Origin: Chloroflexia bacterium
GTDB lineage: Bacteria; Chloroflexota; Chloroflexia; Thermomicrobiales; JALYUS01
Assembly: GCA_025928215.1 (NCBI GenBank)
Contig: JAICJW010000033.1
Location: 1-17,059, forward strand
DNA length: 17,059 nucleotides
Direction of reading: 5' to 3'
This document shows positions 6,804 through 14,169 of the stretch, one piece after another. The position numbers and the translations under genes are program-made. Under the pieces are notes generated by a model, which saw only the letters and a program-made list of their open reading frames with translations, was not told the DNA's origin and searched no databases. Within the stretch, counting starts at the first letter, position 1. Each line of letters opens with the position of its first letter.

Positions 6804-8276
6804 TCAAAGGACCTCCGCCACGACCGCACCATCGAGGTACGCCGATTCCGCGTGCAGAAGCCGGGTAGGCAGCACGCGATTATGCAGATCGTTGTCTGTG
6901 ATCGCAAGAATGCGCAGATAGTTGTCGGTCAGGCCGCTCCACCGCCCACCCGGCTCGCGGTCTTCCCAGAGCACGTCCATCGTGCGCCCGACGAATCGCC
7001 GGTGGTAATCGAGCGCCAGTTCATTCGAGAGGGCGAGCAGGCGCGCCATTCGCTCCTTCTTTACGTCCGGTCGTACCTGATCGGCCATTCCTGCCGCTTC
7101 GGTGCCGGTACGCTCGGAGTAGGGGAACGCGTGCATCTTGCTGAACGCGAGTTCGCGACAGAAGGCGAGTGTTTCCGCGAACTCCGCGTCGGTCTCGCCG
7201 GGGAAACCGACGATCACATCCGTCGTGATCGAACAATCGGGGATCGCGGCACGCACGCGCTCGACGGCGCGGCGGAACTGATCGGGATTGTAGCGGCGGC
7301 GCATCGCCCGGAGCACGCGAGCCGAGCCGGACTGAATCGGCATATGGAGGTGCCGTGCCATCCGCGCATCTTCCCAGCAGGCGAGCAAATCCGGCTTTAG
7401 CTCGGCAGGCCCGACACTCGTCAGCCGGATGCGCGGCGGCGTCGGCCCCGCAAGAATCGTTCGCAGCAGGTCGGGCAAACGAAGGACTGAATGGGGAGGG
7501 CGCATGCTACGCGCACCTACCTGCTGCCGACTGCTGACTGCCGACTGCTGACTATCCTCCCGATACATCCCGACGTACGTGCCGGTCAGCACGACTTCCT
7601 GATAACCCATCGCCGCGCTTGCCGCGACCTCACGGCAGACGCGCTCCGCCGCGACGCTCGCCGAACGGCCCCGCGCGCGCGGGACGATGCAGAAGGTGCA
7701 ATGGGCGTCGCACCCCTCCTGAATTTTGATCGTGCGCCGGGTGCGGTGCGCGGCGTGAATGTGCAAGTGGGTATCCGACAGTCCGACCGCCGCGAGCCGG
7801 TCCGCGAATCGCTCGACCGCCTCCGCGACGACCCGCTCCTTGTCCACTGAGCCAAGCACGAAGTTCACCTCCGCCATCGCGGCGGCATCCTCCGGCGCGA
7901 CCGCCGTGTAGCAGCCGATGGCGGCGACCATTGCGCCTGTGCCGCCATTCTGACGCGCCTTTCGCAGATACTGGCGGCCCTTCTTGTCCGCGATGTGTGT
8001 GACGGTGCAGGTATTGACGATGTAGAGATCGGCGGGCGCATCGAACGGCACTTCCGCGAAGCCCTGCTCGATCAACGCGAAGGAGATCGCCTGCGCGTCG
8101 GCGGTGTTCAGTTTGCAGCCGAGGGTATGGATAGCGAAGGTCGGTCGTGATGGATCGCGATACGGCTCATCTCGTATCGTGATCGCATCGAGACTGATAC
8201 GGGTAATCGGAATCGGGATGGGCGCGTCATTGCGCTCATCGTGATCGAGATCGTGCGCTGTCACCATGTTCACCAT
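6804..8276 (-). CDS. mtaB: tRNA (N6-threonylcarbamoyladenosine-37-C2) methylthiotransferase MtaB
   Basis: MtaB adds a methylthio group to t6A37 of tRNAs reading ANN codons, using two [4Fe-4S] clusters and SAM. The 490-residue product has the UPF0004 domain with Cys54 (HTLGCKLNTADA), Cys90 (VNTCTVTH) and Cys122. The radical-SAM motif GCDAHCTFC follows, with Cys189, Cys193 and Cys196, then the HMPIQSGS segment (311-318) and a C-terminal TRAM-like region. LGCKLN rather than LGCxxN with MiaB features favours MtaB. Residues about 241-266 are an in-frame insert coded partly by a 7-bp tandem repeat. ATG 8276 is preferred over the upstream GTG at 8318, which lies only about 6 bases from the predicted transcription start; ATG 8267 is also possible. 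The N-terminal 40 residues are extra and not conserved. Confidence 0.9.
   Translation of the reverse strand: MVNMVTAHDLDHDERNDAPIPIPITRISLDAITIRDEPYRDPSRPTFAIHTLGCKLNTADAQAISFALIEQGFAEVPFDAPADLYIVNTCTVTHIADKKGRQYLRKARQNGGTGAMVAAIGCYTAVAPEDAAAMAEVNFVLGSVDKERVVAEAVERFADRLAAVGLSDTHLHIHAAHRTRRTIKIQEGCDAHCTFCIVPRARGRSASVAAERVCREVAASAAMGYQEVVLTGTYVGMYREDSQQSAVSSRQQVGARSMRPPHSVLRLPDLLRTILAGPTPPRIRLTSVGPAELKPDLLACWEDARMARHLHMPIQSGSARVLRAMRRRYNPDQFRRAVERVRAAIPDCSITTDVIVGFPGETDAEFAETLAFCRELAFSKMHAFPYSERTGTEAAGMADQVRPDVKKERMARLLALSNELALDYHRRFVGRTMDVLWEDREPGGRWSGLTDNYLRILAITDNDLHNRVLPTRLLHAESAYLDGAVVAEVL
7521..7554. repeat. 7-bp tandem repeat inside mtaB
   Basis: Four consecutive units alternate CTGCCGA and CTGCTGA (7524-7551), with partial units on both sides. 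On the coding strand this reads as a Ser/Gln/Ala/Val-rich stretch (SQQSAVSSRQQ, residues 242-252). Arrays of this exact type recur between and within genes of many environmental bacteria, so it is most likely an interspersed simple repeat that entered the gene in frame. Confidence 0.8.
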
Positions 8277-8330
8277 GCAGTTCGATGACCCTCGCTTCGC
8301 GGGTGAATCGTGGTTCACCGCATCGCCGCA

Positions 8331-8339
8331 AGTATAGCA
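8331..8339 (-). promoter_or_regulatory. Extended -10 promoter for the mtaB-pur operon
   Basis: The minus strand reads TGCTATACT, an extended -10 element (TGn + TATACT), 55 bases before ATG 8276. A -35 box is not evident (CATCCA at 17 bases), as is common for extended -10 promoters. The same nonamer is found before the AI-2E permease gene at 14100-14108. It is the only promoter-like element seen upstream of the whole mtaB-purBCSQL run. Confidence 0.5.
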
Positions 8340-8418
8340 GACGCGTGTACGTATGGATGGCGCGGCGAGAAACCGTCGTGGAGGGCGTATTTATCTTTCG
8401 TCCGCCAGTTGGGCGTGG

Positions 8419-8431
8419 TAGGCTGTATGAT
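8419..8431 (+). promoter_or_regulatory. Weak candidate promoter for pepC
   Basis: The divergent gap between mtaB and pepC contains, on the plus strand, TAGGCT preceded by TGG (8416-8424) and an overlapping TATGAT (8426-8431). Either could be a -10 box about 70 bases before the pepC ATG. No good -35 is found at standard spacing, so the exact site is uncertain. Confidence 0.3.
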
Positions 8432-8497
8432 ACTGGTGGGAAAGGCGACACTACCGGTCATGTTTCATATCTCCATCACGGGAAGGGAGCAACCGCA

Positions 8498-9874
8498 ATG
8501 GCCCAGACAATGACGCGGCCGACCGCTACCGACGGCGGAGGCGAAGGCGCGCTGACGAGCGAAACGCTGACCCATTTCGGGGACGCGTTCGCCGCCAATC
8601 CGACCTACCGGCTGGCGCAGAACGCGGTGACGCAGATCACCGTGGACGATGTGACGCTCAATCGCGGCATCGTCACGAACACCGATCACACCTTTTCCAC
8701 GTTCCTCGACGATTGGGGCGTGACCAACCAGAAGCAGAGCGGCCGCTGCTGGATGTTCGCCGGCCTCAACCTGCTCCGCGTCGCCGCGATGAAGAAGATG
8801 AACACCAAGGAGTTCGAGTTCTCGCAGAATTACACGATGTTCTGGGACAAACTGGAACGGACCAATTACTTCTTCGAGGCGATCATCGAGACGGCGGATC
8901 GCGATGTGGACGACCGGCTCGTCGCCTTCCTGCTCGAAGGCCCGCTCGGTGATGGCGGGCAGTGGAACATGTTCGTCAATCTCGTCAAGAAGCACGGCCT
9001 CGTCCCGAAGGCGCAGATGCCGGAGACGGAGAGTTCATCCAGCACGCGCAAGATGAACGCCATCCTCCGCAGCAAGTTACGCGAAGGGGCGAAGGCGCTG
9101 CGCGAGATGCACGCTGCCGGTGAGAGTGTCGAGGCGCTCCGCACGAAAAAGCAGGAGTACGTGCAGGTCGTCCATCGCATCCTCTCCATCCATCTCGGCA
9201 CGCCGCCGGAGCGGTTCGTGTGGCAGTGGAAAGATAAGGAAGGCGCCTTTCATCGCACCGAGGAGCTGACGCCGCAGCAGTTCGCCGCCGAATTCGTGGA
9301 TCTGCCGCTCGATGACTACGTCTGCCTCGTCCACGATCCGCGCGCGAGCAGCCCGGTAGGCCGGACATTCACTGTACAGTATCTCGGCAACATCGTTGGC
9401 GGCGAGCGTGTGACCTATCTCAATGTGGACATCGCGCTGATGAAGGAGATCACGAAGCGGACGCTCGAAGAGGGCGACCCCGTCTGGTTCGGCTGCGATG
9501 TCGGCAAGATGATGCAGCGTAGCCTCGGCCTCTGGGACAAGCGATTGTTCGACTACGAAACGCTCTATGACACGACCTTTCCGCTTGACAAGGATGCGCG
9601 GCTCGACTATCACGAGACGCAGATGACGCACGCGATGCTCTTCACGGGCGTGGATGTCGTGGATGGCGCGCCGCGCCGCTGGCGCGTCGAGAACTCCTGG
9701 GGCGCGGAGAACGGCCAGAAGGGCTTCTATACGATGAACGACTCGTGGTATGACGAGTATATGTTCGAGATCGCCGCCCGCAAGGAGTATCTGCCCGCCG
9801 ATCTGCGCGCCGCGCTCGATCAGGAGCCAATCGTCCTCCCCGCGTGGGACCCGATGGGCGCGCTCGCGCGATAG
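8498..9874 (+). CDS. pepC: Aminopeptidase C / bleomycin hydrolase-family cysteine peptidase (C1B)
   Basis: This cytoplasmic papain-like peptidase trims peptides from the N-terminus; relatives form hexameric barrels. The 458-residue length is typical. The catalytic Cys84 lies in NQKQSGRCWMFAGLN (78-92), His378 in QMTHAMLFTGV (375-385), and Asn399 in ENSWG (398-402), completing the triad. The C-terminus ends LPAWDPMGALAR; in this family the C-terminal arm reaches into the active site and enforces aminopeptidase action, and the near-identical family ending supports an intact protein. No signal peptide is seen. ATG 8498 has GGAAGGGAG 8 bases upstream; the frame is open further 5' but without homology. 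It is transcribed divergently from mtaB and is followed after 3 bases by a 72-bp palindrome. Confidence 0.95.
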   Translation: MAQTMTRPTATDGGGEGALTSETLTHFGDAFAANPTYRLAQNAVTQITVDDVTLNRGIVTNTDHTFSTFLDDWGVTNQKQSGRCWMFAGLNLLRVAAMKKMNTKEFEFSQNYTMFWDKLERTNYFFEAIIETADRDVDDRLVAFLLEGPLGDGGQWNMFVNLVKKHGLVPKAQMPETESSSSTRKMNAILRSKLREGAKALREMHAAGESVEALRTKKQEYVQVVHRILSIHLGTPPERFVWQWKDKEGAFHRTEELTPQQFAAEFVDLPLDDYVCLVHDPRASSPVGRTFTVQYLGNIVGGERVTYLNVDIALMKEITKRTLEEGDPVWFGCDVGKMMQRSLGLWDKRLFDYETLYDTTFPLDKDARLDYHETQMTHAMLFTGVDVVDGAPRRWRVENSWGAENGQKGFYTMNDSWYDEYMFEIAARKEYLPADLRAALDQEPIVLPAWDPMGALAR

Positions 9875-9877
9875 CGG

Positions 9878-9949
9878 GGATGAACCTCACCCCCAGCCCC
9901 TCTCCATTGCTGCCAAGCAATGGAGAGGGGCTGGGGGTGAGGTTCATCC
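9878..9949. repeat. 34-bp perfect inverted repeat between pepC and the ABC1 kinase gene
   Basis: Left arm 9878-9911 and right arm 9916-9949 are perfectly complementary over 34 bases around the loop GCCA. The arms contain CCTCACCCCCAGCCCCTCTCC, and the stem tip is ATTGCT/AGCAAT. The element at 4479-4530 has the same layout with a different tip. It begins 3 bases after the pepC stop and is not followed by a T tract, so it is better read as an interspersed palindromic repeat that may also stop transcription or protect the 3' end than as a standard terminator. Confidence 0.9.
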
Positions 9950-10015
9950 TGCTTGCCGTGGCGATCATTTCCTTGCATCATGGGACATGGGAAGTCGTCG
10001 CTATCGGGAGTCTGG

Positions 10016-11677
10016 ATGCCAGCAACAACGCCACGGGCGCGGTATCGCGAAGTCTTGCAAATCCTCGCACGGCATGGATTCGGGTTCGTCGTTCGACCGC
10101 GCGCCTGGCCGTTCGGTGGCGATTCCTATGAGGCGCCTGAATCGGTGGAGTTGCGCCGCCCGGCGGAACTGCGGCAGGCACTGGAAGAACTCGGCACCAC
10201 CTTCATCAAACTCGGCCAAATCCTGAGTACCCGCCCCGACCTATTGCCGCCCGCCTACGTCGCGGAACTCCAGAAATTGCAGGATGCCGTCCCGCCTGTG
10301 CCGACCGCGCTGATCACCGAACGGATCGAGGAGCAACTGCGGCGGCCCGTTGAGGCGCTCTTTACCTTCTTCGATCCGGTGCCGCTCGCTGCCGCGTCCA
10401 TCGGTCAGGTCCATGCGGTGACGCTACCGGGGGGGATTGATGCGGTCGTCAAAGTGCAACGGCCGGGCGTGCGCGAGCAGGTCGCGCTCGATCTGCGTAT
10501 CGCGACGCGCATCGCGCACCTGATGGAATCTCGGCTGAATATCGAGGAACGTGCCGGGATTGACGTACCCGGCCTCGTTGATGAGTTCGCCTGGACTCTC
10601 CGCAACGAACTGGATTATCTACGCGAGGCGAAGAACGCGGAAGTCTTCCAACGCAACTTCGCCGATAACGCCAATGTCCGCGTCCCGGCGATCTGCTGGG
10701 AATACACGACGACGCGGATCATCACGATGGAGCGCATGCACGGCCTGCGTATTGATGATGTCGCGGCACTTGAAGCGGCAGGGTATTCTCCGCCCCGGAT
10801 CGCGGAGCAGAGCGCGCGGATCGTGCTGCAAGAAGTCTTCGAGGATGGATTTTTTCATGCCGATCTGCATCCCGGCAATCTCTTTGTCCTTGATCGCGGG
10901 GTGATCGGCGCGATTGATTTCGGGATGGTCGGCACAATTGATGAGGCGATGCGGACGAACCTGCTCTTTCTCCTGCTTGCCATCGTCGGGCAGGACGCGG
11001 CACAGATCGCACGCTATCTTTACCGGCTCGGCGTCGTCGGCGGCACGCAGACGAATCATGCGCTCCTGCTCCGCGATATCCGGCGGCTGATGGCGCAGTA
11101 CTACGGCATCACCCTGGAGGAAGTGGAAGTCACGACGTTGCTCAATGATCTGCTCGCACTCGTGCGGCGGCATCATCTCCGCCTGCCGCCCGATCTCGCC
11201 TTGCTGATGAAGATGCTCGTGATGATCGAAGGGCTGGGGCGGCGACTCGATCCGGCATTCAACGTGCTCGCGGTCGCGCAGCCATTCGGGCAGGAAGCGA
11301 TCGCGCGGCTGCTCGCGCCGGAGCGATTGCTCCGTCAGGCCCGGCAGGCGGCGATCCAATATGGCGAGCTGGCGATGGAGTTTCCCGGCCGCCTTGACCA
11401 TCTCCTCACCCAGTTGGAGCAGGGAGAATTAGTCTTGCGCGCGGCGGAGCACGCGACCGGGCGGACGGTGCATGCCCTGCATGTCATCACGAACCGGATC
11501 GTCCAGGCAATCGCAATTGCGACGATTCTGCTCGCCCTCGTGCTTCTGCTCATCACGATGCGCCTTGCCCGCGGCGGTGACGTTATCCTCCGCGCCGTCT
11601 TCTTTGCCGGGATCGGTGTTGCGGTAGTGCTGGGGATCTGGTACGTCATCTCCTATTGGCGGTCGCGCCGACTATAA
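10016..11677 (+). CDS. ABC1/AarF/UbiB-family atypical kinase, membrane-anchored
   Basis: The 553-residue product has the ABC1-family KxGQ-type motif FIKLGQILSTRPDLLP (63-78). The Ala-rich nucleotide loop LAAASIGQVH (124-133), Lys146 in DAVVKVQRPG, HADLHPGNLF with the catalytic Asp (281-290) and the metal-binding DFG (301-303) follow. Two C-terminal hydrophobic segments (about 494-514 and 523-546) should anchor it in the membrane. Family members support ubiquinone synthesis or lipid processes through ATPase activity, but no quinone gene is nearby, so the role here is unknown. ATG 10016 is chosen because GGGAG lies 5 bases upstream; in-frame TTG 9953 and ATG 9980 lack ribosome sites. It is separated from pepC by the long palindrome and ends in a terminator-like hairpin. 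Confidence 0.93.
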   Translation: MPATTPRARYREVLQILARHGFGFVVRPRAWPFGGDSYEAPESVELRRPAELRQALEELGTTFIKLGQILSTRPDLLPPAYVAELQKLQDAVPPVPTALITERIEEQLRRPVEALFTFFDPVPLAAASIGQVHAVTLPGGIDAVVKVQRPGVREQVALDLRIATRIAHLMESRLNIEERAGIDVPGLVDEFAWTLRNELDYLREAKNAEVFQRNFADNANVRVPAICWEYTTTRIITMERMHGLRIDDVAALEAAGYSPPRIAEQSARIVLQEVFEDGFFHADLHPGNLFVLDRGVIGAIDFGMVGTIDEAMRTNLLFLLLAIVGQDAAQIARYLYRLGVVGGTQTNHALLLRDIRRLMAQYYGITLEEVEVTTLLNDLLALVRRHHLRLPPDLALLMKMLVMIEGLGRRLDPAFNVLAVAQPFGQEAIARLLAPERLLRQARQAAIQYGELAMEFPGRLDHLLTQLEQGELVLRAAEHATGRTVHALHVITNRIVQAIAIATILLALVLLLITMRLARGGDVILRAVFFAGIGVAVVLGIWYVISYWRSRRL

Positions 11678-11679
11678 AT

Positions 11680-11732
11680 CTGGTGGAGTAGGCTGAATCT
11701 GCCCAAAGGGCACCCATCCACCAGCAATTTTT
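11680..11732 (+). terminator. Probable terminator of the ABC1 kinase gene
   Basis: Arms CTGGTGGA (11680-11687) and TCCACCAG (11717-11724) pair perfectly. The loop holds a second small hairpin TGCCC-AAA-GGGCA (11700-11712). A CAATTTTT tract follows directly (11725-11732). It starts 3 bases after the stop codon, and the long loop makes it slightly atypical. Confidence 0.65.
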
Positions 11733-11745
11733 GCTTGCATATAGG

Positions 11746-11771
11746 AAAAAGGAGCGCGGCATCCGCGCTCC
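11746..11771 (-). terminator. Rho-independent terminator of the flotillin gene
   Basis: A perfect 9-bp stem GGAGCGCGG/CCGCGCTCC with a 3-base loop (11751-11771) lies 22 bases beyond the flotillin stop. On the minus strand it is followed at once by TTTTTCC. This is a classic intrinsic terminator in the flotillin orientation. Confidence 0.85.
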
Positions 11772-11793
11772 CCTGCCAATGTGTTGCCCGCAT

Positions 11794-13239
11794 TCAGTCG
11801 GCGGCGGTCGGCGTCGCCTTGCCATTGACGACGATGCCGTCTTTCGTGCCCTGGGTAGTCTGCAAGCCCGGCAAGGACTTAATCAGCTCGGCGATGTTAA
11901 CACCGCTGAGCGCCTCCACGAGTGCGGGCACCTGCGCGACCATCGTGGCGACGTCATTCGTCATCTTGCTCGCGGCGGAGCCGTCCGCGCCCGTCGAGAC
12001 GATGGTGACGGAGTCAATCGCCTTCACCGATTCGCCCAGGCTCCGCGCCAGTTCCGGCAGGCTGGTGAGGATTTTGTCGAGCACGGCGGCCTGGCTGTAC
12101 ATCGCGAAGGCATCGGCGCGTTTCTGCATCGCGTCCGCTTCCGCTTGCCCCTTCTGCCGGATGATGTCCGCCTCAGCTTCACCGGTGACGCGGATCGCGG
12201 AAGCGCGCCCTTCGGCTTCGAGTCGCAGGCGGTTCTGCTCGGCTCCGGCGAGTGCCTCGATCTTCTGCTTGTCAATCTCGGCGGGCCGCAGGATCGTCGC
12301 GATCAGTTCGGACTCGCGCCGTTTGATTTCCGCCTGCTGCACCTCCGCCTCGCGCTGCTTGCGGACGAGTTCGACATTCACCTGCTCGGCGACGACTTTC
12401 TGCTGCGCGATGTTCGCCTCGATGTCGTACGCCTTGTCCGTCTGCGCCTGCTGGGAGCGGACGGTCTGCTCGTACTCCGCCTTCTTCAGATTCAAGTCGC
12501 GGATCGCTTCGGCCTGCTTCGTCTCTGAGGCGGCGCGAGCAATCGTCGTCTCCTGATCGGCAAGCGAGCGTGCGACCGCCGCTTCCCGCGCTGCCTGCGC
12601 CTTGCGGATCTCGGTATCGCGCATCGCTTCGGCTCCCGCGATGTCCGCTTCCCGCTTGATGCGTGCGATGTCCGGGCGGCCCATGTTCGCGATGTATTCG
12701 TTGTCGTCGCGCAAGTCGCGAATCGTGAACGAGATCACCTCGAGGCCCATCTTATAGAGATCGTCCGCGACGCCGGAGCGGACCTGCGCGGCGACCATCT
12801 CCGGTTCCTTGACGATGCTCTCGACGGTGAGCAGGCCCGTGATGCCGCGTAGATGGCCCTCCATCACCAGCCGAATGAGGCTCTGACGTTCCTGCGGCGG
12901 CTTGGAAAGAAATTGCTCGGCGGCAGTGAGGATACTCTGCGGGTCATTCTTGACTTTGATCTGCGACACCGCCTCAACATTGAGCGCGACGCCTTGCTTC
13001 GTGTACAACGCCTGCTGCGGCGCGACATCGAAGGACATCAGTTCCAGCGAGAGCCGCTTGGATGTCTGGACGAGCGGCCAGACGACGCGACCGCCACCAT
13101 GCACGACTTTTGTGCCGCCGAAACCTGAAACGATCAGCGCCTCGTTCGGCCCGACCTTCTGGAACATGCTGGCGAGGATCGTCAACGTGAGAAAGAGAGC
13201 GACAACAAGCAAGATCACGATGATCACAATCGGATTCAT
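11794..13239 (-). CDS. floT: Flotillin (SPFH/band-7 domain, FloT/YuaG-like)
   Basis: Flotillins scaffold membrane microdomains and affect fluidity and assembly of membrane complexes. The 481-residue product has one N-terminal membrane segment (about 3-25) and the SPFH/PHB domain from FQKVGPNEALIVSGFGGTK (26-44) to about residue 190. A long Ala/Glu/Gln/Arg-rich coiled coil (about 190-390) follows, with the EA-type repeats typical of flotillins, for example AGAEQNRLRLEAEGRASA. The C-terminal oligomerisation region contains SLPELARSLGESVKAIDSV. ATG 13239 has an AGGGAAGG ribosome site 5 bases upstream. It is 56 bases downstream of the NfeD-like gene, the same arrangement as yuaF-floT in Bacillus, and ends at a strong terminator. 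Confidence 0.94.
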   Translation of the reverse strand: MNPIVIIVILLVVALFLTLTILASMFQKVGPNEALIVSGFGGTKVVHGGGRVVWPLVQTSKRLSLELMSFDVAPQQALYTKQGVALNVEAVSQIKVKNDPQSILTAAEQFLSKPPQERQSLIRLVMEGHLRGITGLLTVESIVKEPEMVAAQVRSGVADDLYKMGLEVISFTIRDLRDDNEYIANMGRPDIARIKREADIAGAEAMRDTEIRKAQAAREAAVARSLADQETTIARAASETKQAEAIRDLNLKKAEYEQTVRSQQAQTDKAYDIEANIAQQKVVAEQVNVELVRKQREAEVQQAEIKRRESELIATILRPAEIDKQKIEALAGAEQNRLRLEAEGRASAIRVTGEAEADIIRQKGQAEADAMQKRADAFAMYSQAAVLDKILTSLPELARSLGESVKAIDSVTIVSTGADGSAASKMTNDVATMVAQVPALVEALSGVNIAELIKSLPGLQTTQGTKDGIVVNGKATPTAAD

Positions 13240-13295
13240 GATACCTTCCCTTTCCTACCCCGTACGCCGACTGATACGTTTCGGCGTCGTGCACC

Positions 13296-13952
13296 TCATT
13301 GGGATAACGTGGGCGCCTCGGAGGCGGTTCCCCCCGCATCGAGTGCGGGTGCGGCATCACTTCCTTCATTGAGCGCATGTTGCCACGTATCCACGAAGGC
13401 AACACCACGCTCGTATTTGAGGACAACGACTTCCGTTCCGCGCGGAATCTCCTCGCCCGCGACACTACGCGCGGCTGATGTCTGCGTCGAGCCGGCCAGC
13501 GCATAGGTAATTTCACCCGCATAGCCGGGGTAAATCGTGCTGGTGACGTGCGCTGCGGTGCCGGGCATCCGGTAGTCCGCCTCGTAGATCTCGGTCTGGC
13601 CCCGTTCCAGGACGCGCGTGATGAAGAGCGCGACGACCGAACCGCCGCCGATGCCGGAGGCAGTCGCTACAACGAGACTCGCCACTCCACCGAGGACGGT
13701 GTAATGCGCGATGAGGTAGCCGACGCCGCCAAACCATGTCACGAACGTCATGACGGTCGTGAAATTGAGGAAGCCACTCGATACGGTCGGCATATCGCTC
13801 GTCGTGCCATGCGCCGTGCCGTCGTGTCCGATGGCGTGCGCCGCCCCGCCATGGCCGAGATGGATCCCGCCGAGGTGCCCCATCCCGAGGAGGAGGGAGA
13901 GGACGGTCATACAGAGGCCGACGAGAAAGCAGACGAGAAACAAGGATTCCAT
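13296..13952 (-). CDS. NfeD-like membrane protein with C-terminal OB-fold domain (YuaF-like flotillin partner)
   Basis: The 218-residue product has a hydrophobic N-terminal helix (about 4-23), a His/Gly-rich loop (23-49), and two more hydrophobic segments (about 62-84 and 86-112). A cytoplasmic β-rich domain follows (about 127-192: AHVTSTIYPGYAGEI, then EIPRGTEVVVLKYERGVAFVD), matching the NfeD OB fold. NfeD proteins partner SPFH proteins, and the next gene is flotillin. The loop holds His26, 31, 34, 39, 43 and 48, an unusual density that may bind metal. A Ser/Ala/Gly-rich tail closes the protein. ATG 13952 has AGGAG 9 bases upstream. Family assignment rests on layout and the flotillin neighbour more than on a diagnostic motif. 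Confidence 0.82.
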   Translation of the reverse strand: MESLFLVCFLVGLCMTVLSLLLGMGHLGGIHLGHGGAAHAIGHDGTAHGTTSDMPTVSSGFLNFTTVMTFVTWFGGVGYLIAHYTVLGGVASLVVATASGIGGGSVVALFITRVLERGQTEIYEADYRMPGTAAHVTSTIYPGYAGEITYALAGSTQTSAARSVAGEEIPRGTEVVVLKYERGVAFVDTWQHALNEGSDAAPALDAGGTASEAPTLSQ

Positions 13953-14001
13953 GTCCGTCTACTCCTGATGAACTGACGCGATGCATTGTGCATCTCACTC
14001 T

Positions 14002-14007
14002 AGTATA
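14002..14007 (-). promoter_or_regulatory. -10 box for the nfeD-flotillin operon
   Basis: TATACT on the minus strand lies about 50 bases before the NfeD-like ATG. No -35 hexamer is clear at 16-18 bases. It is in the 217-base divergent gap shared with the AI-2E permease gene. Confidence 0.4.
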
Positions 14008-14099
14008 CGCCTTGCTCTCTCGCTGGGTTCCTGTCCTTTCGTTCCGTTCGCATCGGTAATGCGTGCGGTGCTGTTGGGGTCCATCGGCGGCACTGGCGG

Positions 14100-14108
14100 T
14101 GCTATACT
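14100..14108 (+). promoter_or_regulatory. Extended -10 promoter for the AI-2E-family gene
   Basis: TGCTATACT on the plus strand is an extended -10 box, identical to the one before mtaB, 61 bases before ATG 14170. The -35 position (TCCATC at 17 bases) is poor, which fits an extended -10 promoter. Confidence 0.5.
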
Positions 14109-14169
14109 GTCACGGCAGCGGCGAGTGATCGTGTGAAGTAGTCGAGCGAGGCGAGAGGGCAGGATACTG

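Noticed and set aside
5651..6868. 405-codon plus-strand open frame opposite purB
   Set aside because: It is a long antisense frame produced by high-GC codon bias in purB; the translation is His/Arg/Asp-rich with no domain, and purB is unmistakable.
7521..7554. Possible CRISPR array
   Set aside because: Units are 7 bp, directly adjacent, without spacers, and lie inside an intact coding frame.
8277..8497. Purine riboswitch or other leader RNA ahead of the operon
   Set aside because: The predicted leader before mtaB is under 60 bases and shows no riboswitch-like structure or conserved core.
9878..9949. Simple intrinsic terminator for pepC
   Set aside because: No T tract follows the stem, the stem is far longer than usual, and a related palindrome occurs inside another operon.
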